DNA from: Lachnoclostridium sp. An138
GTDB taxonomy: Bacteria; Bacillota; Clostridia; Lachnospirales; Lachnospiraceae
Direction: 5' to 3'
NCBI RefSeq assembly: GCF_002160765.1
Contig: NZ_NFLF01000003.1
Location: 185,118 to 249,117 of the forward strand
DNA length: 64,000 bases
Made by a program: the position numbers and the translations under genes. The notes below the pieces were generated by a model. It searched no databases. It was not told the origin of the DNA and saw only the letters and a program-made list of their open reading frames with translations. Of the stretch, positions 51,506 through 59,441 are shown one piece after another (within the stretch, counting starts at the first letter, position 1; the number at the start of each line of letters is the position of its first letter).

Positions 51506-51549
51506 TAAGAGCCGGGAGACCGCATAAACAGCGGACTTTCCGGCTCTTA
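51506..51549. terminator. Hairpin at the left end of element B
   Basis: TAAGAGCCGG with CCGGCTCTTA and inner CGC/GCG. It lies between the att core and the DUF1848 gene, like the terminator at the left end of element A. Confidence 0.65.
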
Positions 51550-51560
51550 GTGTGTGGTGT

Positions 51561-51577
51561 GATACCTGTTTGATACC
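51561..51577 (+). repeat. Left-arm repeats of element B
   Basis: GATACC at 51561 and 51572, 11 bases apart, starting 73 bases from the att core at 51488. Confidence 0.5.
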
Positions 51578-52515
51578 TATATGTCAAATAGACTTAGTTG
51601 CATATTTTTTTGACTTTTGACTTTACGCTCTGTTATTTTGTCAAATTCTGTTATATTACTACAGAGTAAAGGAGAAAATGGATCATAAGTTTCAAAATTT
51701 TGCTTACGAATAGCATAACTATGATTAGCATAACAATATATACAGCCATTTTGACAAGTATTATATAGACCTAAATCAATGCTTGCAATACAACCACATT
51801 CCAATCGTTGGTTTTTATCTTTTTCTATGTCTATGGAACAATGTAGTAACTTTGAAATAAGTCTGTCATCGATGCATCTAGCATGAGTTATGCCATAAGA
51901 AGATAAGTCAATGTCTTCTGCACAGGTATCTATTTCTATGTTATGTGAATAAGCAATTTCTGCAAAGTATCTCGCAAGGGTGTTTTTTTGCTCATAAGAT
52001 AATTCATAAATATTTTTCCCTTTGATATTATGGGAGATTTTTGTATATAAATCAATAAAACTTATGGTTACTTTTTCTGTATAAAGACAGAGTTGTTCTG
52101 TAAGGTATTTGAATCTTTCAATGTGCCAATCAATAGAGTATTTTTCGTTAATGATAATGGGATCATAACGCCATATGACACGTTCTTTTCCAATATAATT
52201 GGATAATGTCTGGAAAGTATCAATTCTTGTAGACAAAGTAGGAAGATTTTCTTCGAAATCTTTATCATATGCGTTAAGTGTAAATTGAAAATAGTACATA
52301 TAATCTTTCAAAGCGTTAAGTTTATTAATTATTGGCTTAGGATTTTTGCTCCAAAAAACAATACAATCAACAACATCTGGAGATAAGTTGATTTTACTTA
52401 CTTGGTGAATATTCATAGGATTTCGTACATAGGCATATTGTTCTTTTAAGCGGTTTATAATCCACTCGGAAAAGAAAGCAGGGATATCAGTTCTTCGACT
52501 TGCACTTATTATCAT
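51577..52515 (-). CDS. DUF1848 radical-SAM-like protein
   Basis: A 312-residue protein opening MIISASRRTDIPAFFSEWII, typical of DUF1848. It has DCIVFWSKNP and, near the C-terminus, cysteines in CGCIASIDLGLYNTCQNGCI followed by YCYANH; the last three form CX3CX2C, the radical-SAM [4Fe-4S] signature. No substrate is established. It starts 4 bases after the methyltransferase-like gene ends, so the two form one unit. Confidence 0.85.
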   Translation of the reverse strand: MIISASRRTDIPAFFSEWIINRLKEQYAYVRNPMNIHQVSKINLSPDVVDCIVFWSKNPKPIINKLNALKDYMYYFQFTLNAYDKDFEENLPTLSTRIDTFQTLSNYIGKERVIWRYDPIIINEKYSIDWHIERFKYLTEQLCLYTEKVTISFIDLYTKISHNIKGKNIYELSYEQKNTLARYFAEIAYSHNIEIDTCAEDIDLSSYGITHARCIDDRLISKLLHCSIDIEKDKNQRLECGCIASIDLGLYNTCQNGCIYCYANHSYAIRKQNFETYDPFSPLLCSNITEFDKITERKVKSQKNMQLSLFDI

Positions 52516-52519
52516 AAAA

Positions 52520-53419
52520 TCACTCCAATTCTATTATTAATTGGGCACTTGAACATACCGTCCACGGATTATAACGTGCCAAATTTGGTGTAGGCCAAGT
52601 TAATATATCTTTACTTGGATATTTGATACCATAACGTTGATACTCGTTTTGAATGTTATACTCAAAATATCGACAGGAATATGTGTGCCGAATCCCGTAT
52701 TTTGATAGAGTATCTGAAAATCGTAAAAATAAGTCTCTTCCACGACGATTACTATTTACATCATTGATAATTATTATTGATTTAGGTTGCATTCTTTTAA
52801 TAACATTTTGTATTAGGTTTTTATAAAATTCATTTACAGCAGTCAACTTACCAGTGTTATAAAAATGTGAGATGAGGTATTGTAAAATAAGAAGATTTTT
52901 ATCAACGGTGTAATGATCTTTAAAAATTTCAAAAACATCAGTGCAAATATACTCCGGATTATATGAGGTTGATTTAAAATAATCTTTAATAAAATTATGC
53001 TTGTCATTCCAAAGCGGGTTTATATCTATACCTAAGTAGTTCACGGGAATGCAAAAATTATTTTTTGACAAATAGTTTTCAAAAGCAGCTAAATCTGGAG
53101 ATGCTCCACATCCCAGAGATAATATATTGAATGTATCTTTATATGGAAGACTATTGATAGAATGTAAAGCATATTCAATTTCAGAAGCATATTTATGGAA
53201 ATATTTACATACATAAAAATTCAAGACATTATTACATGTATAATCAAGTCTTCCATTGGGGTGTCTAGAAGGAAAATGAATTTGTTCTAGACATTGTTCA
53301 CAGTCTTGGGGGCAAACAGTAGGATGAGAACATGATGTATTACAATAGCCACAATTTTCATTTAGACATTTTTGTCGATAGTTCATATCACAATAATTCG
53401 TTAAGTTTTCTATAAGCAT
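52520..53419 (-). CDS. Cysteine-rich methyltransferase-like protein
   Basis: A 299-residue protein. The first 45 residues hold eight cysteines (10, 18, 23, 26, 30, 36, 40, 43), likely a metal or iron-sulfur site. The rest is Rossmann-like with the SAM-binding motif ILSLGCGASPD and an acidic NYLGIDINPLW at the second strand. It is translated just ahead of the DUF1848 protein. The start ATG 53419 has GGAGG upstream. A joint modifying or repair reaction is suggested by the pairing. Confidence 0.75.
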   Translation of the reverse strand: MLIENLTNYCDMNYRQKCLNENCGYCNTSCSHPTVCPQDCEQCLEQIHFPSRHPNGRLDYTCNNVLNFYVCKYFHKYASEIEYALHSINSLPYKDTFNILSLGCGASPDLAAFENYLSKNNFCIPVNYLGIDINPLWNDKHNFIKDYFKSTSYNPEYICTDVFEIFKDHYTVDKNLLILQYLISHFYNTGKLTAVNEFYKNLIQNVIKRMQPKSIIIINDVNSNRRGRDLFLRFSDTLSKYGIRHTYSCRYFEYNIQNEYQRYGIKYPSKDILTWPTPNLARYNPWTVCSSAQLIIELE

Positions 53420-53507
53420 TTTTATCCTCCATTCCCTTAAAAACAAACATATGTTCTATATAATAATAACATGGTTGAACTCTTTAAGCAAGATTTTGAA
53501 TGAGAAA

Positions 53508-54077
53508 TCATGATTTTCTCCATTGATAACTATTATTTTTCTTGTCATTTCCTTTTTCATCAACGCTACTGCTGGAAGCTGGCCAGTTGATTTTCCATTC
53601 AAAATATTCGTCCTCTGAAATCTCTCCGCTTTTTAGCTGTTCTTTCCGCAAACCCCATTCACGCAGAAATTCATTTACCAGACCATAATCAATCCACATA
53701 CCGACAGGAGCATGAGCAGGCCATTCGTCACTATCATTATAGCGAACAGACTTATCATCAGAAACGTTGCACTTGCCGGGATTGCGGACAAGCTGAAACA
53801 GATGAAAGGTATTGCGGTTGTCCTCGTCAAGCCAGAAAAAAGTCTGCATAATGTCCTCAGCGCAGCCGGGGGCTTCTATAATAAAATTGATATAGTTGAC
53901 ATTCAAAATCCTGGCAATTTCCATGAGAGTATCTTTTTTGGGAACACGATAACCGGATTCATATTGTGCTACACGAACATCAGCGTTGCGCTCCTCATAT
54001 CCCAGCTTCAATCCTAGTTCTCGTTGTGTTAATCCCCGAAATGTGCGGATTCTCTTAATTCGCTCTCCCAGTATCAT
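53508..54077 (-). CDS. XRE regulator of element B
   Basis: A 189-residue protein: helix-turn-helix (RTFRGLTQRELGLKLGYEER, AQYESGYRVPKKDTLMEIAR), a middle region and a C-terminus GEISEDEYFEWKINWP similar to the element A regulator. It is the counterpart of 42726-43211. It lies 24 bases downstream of the damaged acetyltransferase gene. Confidence 0.85.
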   Translation of the reverse strand: MILGERIKRIRTFRGLTQRELGLKLGYEERNADVRVAQYESGYRVPKKDTLMEIARILNVNYINFIIEAPGCAEDIMQTFFWLDEDNRNTFHLFQLVRNPGKCNVSDDKSVRYNDSDEWPAHAPVGMWIDYGLVNEFLREWGLRKEQLKSGEISEDEYFEWKINWPASSSSVDEKGNDKKNNSYQWRKS

Positions 54078-54101
54078 AATTTTGTGTCCTTTCCTTAAAC
54101 T

Positions 54102-54568
54102 TTACAAATTACACACCATAATCCATTCTTCTTCGTTTTCCCGTACAATATCAAAACCGATTTTTCGATACATTTCAGCCGCATAATTAGCCTTTTGAAC
54201 AGAAAGTGAAACACGTTTATAACCATGTGTTTTCAACAAAGATAGCATTTCTTTCATCATATCGGTTCCTATCCCCGGTATTCTTTGTATAGAGAGATGG
54301 CAAGAGAGGGCGTTTCATCATCAATATGTCCGTAATCGTGTATAATGCGTACCCAGACAGCACCAACGATTTTTTGTTCAACTTCTGCGACTAATGCGAA
54401 ATCAGCTTTTGATGCCCCGAAGCGGTCAACATAAATTTGTAATTCGGGAGAAGCGATAATATTTTTCGGTGGCGGCTTTATACCGTCTGGAATAAAAATA
54501 GCTTCGTATAGAAATTCATTCAATAGAGGATATTCCATTACCGTCATTTCTCGTATCGTGTATTCCAT
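54102..54568 (-). pseudogene. Frameshifted GNAT acetyltransferase
   Basis: The first frame starts at ATG 54568 (EYTIREMTVMEYPLLNEFLY) and reaches ISLYKEYRG before a stop. A different frame continues IGTDMMKEMLSLLKTHGYKR, then NYAAEMYRKIGFDIVRENEE and stops at 54102. The two parts join smoothly if the C-run at 54273-54276 (four bases) had five, so a one-base deletion in a homopolymer split the gene. A sequencing error is the alternative. Confidence 0.85.
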
Positions 54569-54673
54569 AAAGCCCTCCTGTGAAAATAGTTATCCCGTTT
54601 CCTACATTGTAGCATACCTAAAATAATACGGCAACAAAAACTTATCAGAAATGCTAAATTTAATAAAAAAGAT

Positions 54674-54750
54674 AAACTTAACAAAAAAGCTATTGACAAT
54701 AGCAGAAATGTTAAGTATACTGAAAATACAGAACTTAACAAAAAAGTTAA
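54674..54750 (+). promoter_or_regulatory. Excisionase promoter and operators, element B
   Basis: TTGACA, 17 bases, TATACT (54693-54721). ACTTAACAAAAAAG at 54675 and a perfect dyad TTAACAAAAAAGTTAA at 54735-54750 flank the promoter. The layout matches 43349-43408 in element A. Confidence 0.65.
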
Positions 54751-54773
54751 AAATCCAAAAGGAGGACGTGTAT

Positions 54774-54962
54774 TTGAAAAATGATTTATTTGTAACAGCC
54801 GGAGAAGTGGCGCAGGACTTAGGCATTTCCAAACCATTTGCTTATAAGCTGGTGCGGCAGATGAACGAAGAACTGGAAGCAAAAGGTTTTATCACAATCG
54901 CCGGACGAGTGAGCAGAAAATACTATGAAGAAAAATTTTATGGCATGGCACAGGCGAATTAG
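54774..54962 (+). CDS. Excisionase-like helix-turn-helix protein, element B
   Basis: A 62-residue protein (LFVTAGEVAQDLGISKPFAY, then VRQMNEELEAKGFITIAGRV), homologous to the element A gene at 43565. The start is a TTG with AAAGGAGG at the right spacing; upstream codons are open but precede the ribosome site. Confidence 0.8.
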   Translation: MKNDLFVTAGEVAQDLGISKPFAYKLVRQMNEELEAKGFITIAGRVSRKYYEEKFYGMAQAN

Positions 54963-54977
54963 GAAAGGAGTGAGATT

Positions 54978-56063
54978 ATGGCGGCGTACAAAGACGAACA
55001 GCGGGGAACATGGTATGTGTCCTTTCACTATTATGACTGGACTGGTAAGAATTGCCGGAAAGTTAAGAGGGGATTTAAGACCAAACGGGAAGCAACAGAG
55101 TGGGAACGGCATTTCCGTATGAAAGAAGCGGCTGACTTGGATATGACTTTTGAGGAATTTGTTCAGGCATACACAAGAGATATGAAGCCGAAACTGAAAC
55201 ACAATACCTGGCTGACGAAAGAGCATATCTTGAGGACAAAGCTACTGCCCTATTTCAAGGATAAGAAAATGCGTGATATTCGTCCGAAAGATATTATCCA
55301 GTGGCAGAATGAACAGATTTCCTATCGTGATGAAAAAGGAAAGCCCTATGCTCCGACTTATTTGAAAACTCTGCAATCAGAATTGAGTGCACTGTTTAAT
55401 CATGCGGTACGGTTCTATGAACTGAAAAGCAATCCTGTTGTAAAGGCGGGGCCGTTGGGAAAGGGAAAAGCGGAGGAAATGTTGTTCTGGACAAAAGAGG
55501 AATATCTGAAATTCATTGAAGCGGTAAAGGACAAACCATATTCCTATCATGCGTTTCAGATATTGTACTGGTGCGGTTTACGAGTGGGCGAACTGTTAGC
55601 TCTCACGTCGCAGGATATTGATTTTGATAACAAAGTCATTCGGATAACAAAATCTTATCAGCGATTGGAGGGTAAAGATGTAATTACAGACCCGAAAACT
55701 CCGAAAAGCAAACGAAATGTAAGTATGCCGGATTTCTTATGTGAAGAACTGAAAGATTATATCGGCAGATTGTACGGGATTCTTCCCACTGATCGTATCT
55801 TTCATTTGACAAAAAGCTTTCTGCACCATGAAATGACGAGAGGGGCTGAGCAAGCGGGAGTGAAACGCATTAGAATTCATGATCTTCGACATTCTCATGT
55901 ATCGCTGCTTATCAGCATGGGATTCTCGGCGGTATCAATCGGAAACAGAGTGGGGCATGAAAGCGTGGATATTACTTATCGCTATGCTCACATGTTCCCA
56001 ACAGAGCAGACACAAATGGCAAAATTGCTGAATGAAGAATTTAAGGAGGGCGCAGAGGAATGA
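54978..56063 (+). CDS. Tyrosine integrase of element B
   Basis: A 361-residue homologue of the element A integrase: GTWYVSFHYYDWTGKNCRKV at the arm domain, catalytic arginine in WCGLRVGELLAL, HDLRHSHVSLL and GHESVDITYRYAH. It overlaps the MobC-like gene by 4 bases. The relation to integrase A explains why both elements use the guaA end. Confidence 0.93.
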   Translation: MAAYKDEQRGTWYVSFHYYDWTGKNCRKVKRGFKTKREATEWERHFRMKEAADLDMTFEEFVQAYTRDMKPKLKHNTWLTKEHILRTKLLPYFKDKKMRDIRPKDIIQWQNEQISYRDEKGKPYAPTYLKTLQSELSALFNHAVRFYELKSNPVVKAGPLGKGKAEEMLFWTKEEYLKFIEAVKDKPYSYHAFQILYWCGLRVGELLALTSQDIDFDNKVIRITKSYQRLEGKDVITDPKTPKSKRNVSMPDFLCEELKDYIGRLYGILPTDRIFHLTKSFLHHEMTRGAEQAGVKRIRIHDLRHSHVSLLISMGFSAVSIGNRVGHESVDITYRYAHMFPTEQTQMAKLLNEEFKEGAEE

Positions 56064-56437
56064 GCGGCACACACAAATATCCGACAATCAGTTTCCGTAT
56101 CTCTCCCAGAGAGCGGGAAGAAATCGAAGCAAAGATTTTTGCAAGCGGCATGAAGAAAAAAGATTATTTTGTCCGTTCCTGCATTTATAACCGGGTGTGC
56201 GTGGTAGGCAAGAAAGAAACGGTCTATCAGATTGTGGAACGGTTGCAGGAAATGGAGAATCGGCTGGTGGAACTGGCGGAGCAAATTGATAGCAAAAAGC
56301 CGGAGATTACTTCCGAAGAAATGAGAGATGTGCAGGAAGCCTATGAAGATATGCTGAAAGCAATTCTCTGGATGCTGGACGGTGCAAAGTATCTGTGGCA
56401 AGGCGAAGAAAAAAGCCCCGACAGCGGCAACTGTTAG
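56060..56437 (+). CDS. MobC-like relaxosome accessory protein, element B
   Basis: A 125-residue protein with ribbon-helix-helix-like start (PTISFRISPREREEIEAKIF, SGMKKKDYFVRSCIYNRV), then a coiled segment (QIVERLQEMENRLVELAEQI). It fits the MobC family and is in the same slot as 44849-45172, though little similar in the tail. Confidence 0.72.
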   Translation: MSGTHKYPTISFRISPREREEIEAKIFASGMKKKDYFVRSCIYNRVCVVGKKETVYQIVERLQEMENRLVELAEQIDSKKPEITSEEMRDVQEAYEDMLKAILWMLDGAKYLWQGEEKSPDSGNC

Positions 56438-56449
56438 GGCTGTGATAAC

Positions 56450-56492
56450 TGAAAAAACCTCTGTTATCAACAATCACAATTCAAGTATAGCA
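56450..56492 (+). terminator. Stem-loop after mobC of element B
   Basis: AAACCTCTG with CAGAGGTTT enclosing a long loop, followed by CTT. It separates the integrase-MobC unit from the RepA-like gene; element A has no such gap. Confidence 0.5.
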
Positions 56493-56539
56493 GAGGTTTC
56501 TTCCAGTGACAATGAAATTTTTTAGAAATGGAGGACTTT

Positions 56540-57520
56540 ATGGAAGGAACCAGAACAGAATTACAGATGATTAAAATGTCGGAGATACAGTCGCAGGAGG
56601 TGGCGTGGCTGTGGTATCCGTTTATCCCCTATGGAAAACTGACGATTGTGCAGGGCGATCCGGGAGACGGTAAGACAACGCTGGTGCTGAATATAGCGGC
56701 GAAGCTGTCAAAAGGTGAGGGCATAGACAGCGAGATGAAGCTGACAGAGCCGCTGACTGTGATTTATCAGAGCGCGGAGGACGGGCTTGCCGATACGGTG
56801 AAGCCCCGGCTGGAAGCGGCAGGAGCGAACTGTGAAAAGATTTCCGTCATTGACGAGAGCATAAAATCACTTTCCATGATAGATGAACGTCTGGAAGAAG
56901 CGGTCATAAGGACAAAGGCGAAGCTGCTGATTTTAGACCCGATACAGGCGTATCTCGGCGGCGGTATGGATATGAACCGGGCAAATGAAGCAAGGGATAT
57001 GACAAAGAAGCTGGCGGCTCTGGCGGAGAAATATCAATGTGCCATTGTACTTGTAGGGCACATGAACAAAGCGGCTGGAAATAAGGCGGCATACCGGGGC
57101 ATGGGTTCCATTGATTTCTTTGCGGTGGCAAGGAGCGTCCTGCTGGTCGGCAGAGTGGAGGGCGAAGCGAATATAAGGGCGGTAGTCCAGATAAAAAACA
57201 ATCTGGCGGCGTTTGGACACCCGAAAGCCTTTGAGTTGTCAGAAGACGGTTTTCGCTGGCTCGGAGATTATGAGATTACCGCTGATGAAGTGCTGGGCGG
57301 TATCGCTCCGAAAGCGAATAAGCTGGAACAGGCGAAGCGTCTGCTCCGAGAAATAGCGGAAACAAACAATGCCATGCAGAGCAATGAGATTTTCAATCTT
57401 GCGGAGGAACAGGGTATATCCAGACGGACGATTGAAAATGCAAAAAAGGAATTGGGTATCAGAGCAAAGCGGATAAACAATTCGTGGTATTGGGAACTGG
57501 ATAAAATCAAGCCGGAATAA
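56540..57520 (+). CDS. RepA-like AAA_25 ATPase, element B
   Basis: A 326-residue ATPase: Walker A GDPGDGKT (39-46), Walker B LLILDPIQAYLGG, then IVLVGHMNKAAGNKAAYRGM, typical of the DnaB/RepA-type AAA_25 family. The C-terminal part looks like a winged helix (QSNEIFNLAEEQGISRRTIE). The ATG at 56540 has GGAGG 5 bases upstream and is preferred to 56528. The counterpart in element A (45169) is only distantly similar. Confidence 0.85.
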   Translation: MEGTRTELQMIKMSEIQSQEVAWLWYPFIPYGKLTIVQGDPGDGKTTLVLNIAAKLSKGEGIDSEMKLTEPLTVIYQSAEDGLADTVKPRLEAAGANCEKISVIDESIKSLSMIDERLEEAVIRTKAKLLILDPIQAYLGGGMDMNRANEARDMTKKLAALAEKYQCAIVLVGHMNKAAGNKAAYRGMGSIDFFAVARSVLLVGRVEGEANIRAVVQIKNNLAAFGHPKAFELSEDGFRWLGDYEITADEVLGGIAPKANKLEQAKRLLREIAETNNAMQSNEIFNLAEEQGISRRTIENAKKELGIRAKRINNSWYWELDKIKPE

Positions 57521-57616
57521 GGCAACAGCGCAACAATGCAGAGTATATAGAATTTGCGGGCTTGGTATCTGCAAGGTTGCAAAAGATATAGACCTTGCGT
57601 TGTTGCGGTCTTGAAA
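57521..57616. other. Iteron-like repeats, putative replication origin of element B
   Basis: GCAACA words at 57522 and 57530, and an inverted group near 57596-57610 (TTGCGTTGTTGCG), with GCAAGGTTGCAA between. They sit just after the RepA-like gene as in element A, but with a different repeat word. Confidence 0.4.
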
Positions 57617-57628
57617 AGGAGGGCGAAT

Positions 57629-57868
57629 ATGATACGACAGCCGGAGTGGGGAACAAGAAACGTGAACAAATATTTTTACGAAAGCGAAGCCCGGAGGATT
57701 GCCGCACTCAATGAGATATTCGGAGATATAGAATTGACTGCGGCAGAAATGCGGACGCTGGTATGGCTGTGCGGGTGGGAGGAATGTACGGTAAAAAACG
57801 TACTTTCAGCTATCCGAAAAGCTATGGCAGCGGAAGCAAAGCGGCGGGAACAGCCGCCCCGTCCGTAG
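57629..57868 (+). CDS. Small conserved oriT-proximal protein, element B
   Basis: A 79-residue protein (MIRQPEWGTRNVNKYFYESE, then VWLCGWEECTVKNVL). The ATG at 57629 is preceded by AAAAGGAGGGCG. It is the intact version of the element A gene at 46739. Its constant place before oriT suggests a transfer role. Confidence 0.75.
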   Translation: MIRQPEWGTRNVNKYFYESEARRIAALNEIFGDIELTAAEMRTLVWLCGWEECTVKNVLSAIRKAMAAEAKRREQPPRP

Positions 57869-57924
57869 GACAAAAAAGCCCCCGGCAGGGCGCAAAGGCA
57901 ACTTTTGATGGACGGAACGGCTGT

Positions 57925-57985
57925 CAAAAGTGCTTTTGCGTTACTTTCGACGAAAGTAACAAAGCCTATGCGCCGTATCCGGCGC
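57925..57985. other. oriT-like cluster of three palindromes, element B
   Basis: CAAAAG-TG-CTTTTG (57925-57938), GTTACTTTC-GAC-GAAAGTAAC (57940-57960), GCGCCG-tatc-CGGCGC (57970-57985). It is the same order and spacing as in element A. Confidence 0.65.
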
Positions 57986-58016
57986 TGATTACCCGAACAG
58001 GGAGAAAGGATATTGA

Positions 58017-59330
58017 TTGAAGCGAACAATCAGCTTTATGACAGGAAAAGGCTCTGTCAACCATAATAGCAGAAAATTTCATGCAAAGAACACTGACCCG
58101 GAGCGAAGTCATTTGAATGTGGAATATTGCAATGAAAATCTCAAAGACGTATATCACGAATTATTTGATGAAGCACTCGCCCGGTACAATGAGAAGCAGA
58201 CCAGAAGTGACCGCCGGATTGACGATTATTATGAAAAAATCCGTTCCGGCAAACAGGAGAAACCATTCCATGAAATTATCCTGCAAATTGGGGATAAGGA
58301 CAACATGGGAGCAAAAACAGAAAACGGACAGCTTGCCGCAAAGGTGTTGGATAAATATATGCAGGACTTTCAGAGGCGAAATCCCACGCTAAGAGTATTT
58401 AGCGCCTACCTCCACATGGATGAAGCTTCTCCGCATCTCCATATTGATTTTGTACCGTATACGACAGGGAGCAAGCGGGGGCTTGATACAAGAGTATCTT
58501 TGAAGCAGGCGTTAGCAGCTCTTGGATTTAAAGGCGGTACAAGGCGGGAAACAGAATTAAATCAGTGGGTGGCTTATGAGAAAGAACAGCTTGCCGCTGT
58601 CATGCTGGAACATGGGATTGAGTGGGAGAAGAAAGGCACACATGAGAAGCATTTGTCCTTGTTGGATTTTGAAAAAAAGGAGAGGGCAAAAGAAGTGGCT
58701 GCGCTTGAAGTACAGAAAGCGGAACTGGAAGAACATAATGCCGCTATGCAGGAAGTCAATGAAAAATGGCTTGACCAGTTGGAGAATATTGAGAAGGAAA
58801 TATTTTCAGCGCAGGAAAACCGGGAAGAAGCCGATAAGCAAGCAGAACAGGCAAAGAAAAAGGCGTCACAATATGAAAAAAAACTGACGGAAATTGCGCC
58901 TATGGTAAAAGATATGGAGCGGTTCGCAGAGAAATATTCTGCTGATCCAGAGGAAGTGCTGCCGGAGGCGGGAACGCTGGAAACGGGGAAATCCTACCGA
59001 GAAAAGAAAGCAAAGCCGCTGATTAAGAAGATCGTGGCGGTGTTGCGGTCTGTTTATCGGGCTTATCTGGATCTTTCCAGAAGATTCAGTGGTATGCAGA
59101 AATCTTATGAGAAGGCGTGGAGTAAAGTTAATTCTCTTACTGCACGTGTAGAAGAACTCTGGAATGAAAACAGAGCCCTGAGGGAACGTCTGGGAGACTT
59201 TAGCAGGGTAGAACGGGCATTAGGACGAGATACAGTTGAAACGATTGTTCAGAAGGAGAAAAGACTGGAAGAAGTACAGAGAATGCAAAAACAGAGGCAG
59301 AAAAGGAAGATAGACAGAGGGGAGAGATGA
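58017..59330 (+). CDS. MobV-family relaxase (Mob/Pre), element B
   Basis: A 437-residue relaxase with the same motifs as the element A enzyme (GKGSVNHNSRKFHAKN, PHLHIDFVPY) and a different coiled-coil C-terminal half. It starts at TTG after GAGAAAGGA. The sharp change from near identity to divergence after about residue 220 suggests exchange between elements. Confidence 0.92.
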   Translation: MKRTISFMTGKGSVNHNSRKFHAKNTDPERSHLNVEYCNENLKDVYHELFDEALARYNEKQTRSDRRIDDYYEKIRSGKQEKPFHEIILQIGDKDNMGAKTENGQLAAKVLDKYMQDFQRRNPTLRVFSAYLHMDEASPHLHIDFVPYTTGSKRGLDTRVSLKQALAALGFKGGTRRETELNQWVAYEKEQLAAVMLEHGIEWEKKGTHEKHLSLLDFEKKERAKEVAALEVQKAELEEHNAAMQEVNEKWLDQLENIEKEIFSAQENREEADKQAEQAKKKASQYEKKLTEIAPMVKDMERFAEKYSADPEEVLPEAGTLETGKSYREKKAKPLIKKIVAVLRSVYRAYLDLSRRFSGMQKSYEKAWSKVNSLTARVEELWNENRALRERLGDFSRVERALGRDTVETIVQKEKRLEEVQRMQKQRQKRKIDRGER

Positions 59331-59355
59331 AGAAACATTTAAACTATATCAAAAA

Positions 59356-59408
59356 AGAACATTTGTTCTAAAGTGATTATTGAAAAAGAACACCAGATAT
59401 AGTATAAT
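59356..59408 (+). promoter_or_regulatory. Promoter and dyad of the restriction-modification operon
   Basis: A perfect dyad AGAACA-TT-TGTTCT (59356-59369) precedes TTGAAA, 17 bases, TATAAT (59380-59408). The dyad may be an operator; no controller protein gene is adjacent. Confidence 0.6.
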
Positions 59409-59441
59409 CAAGCTACAGATATATACAAAGCAGGTGAGATC

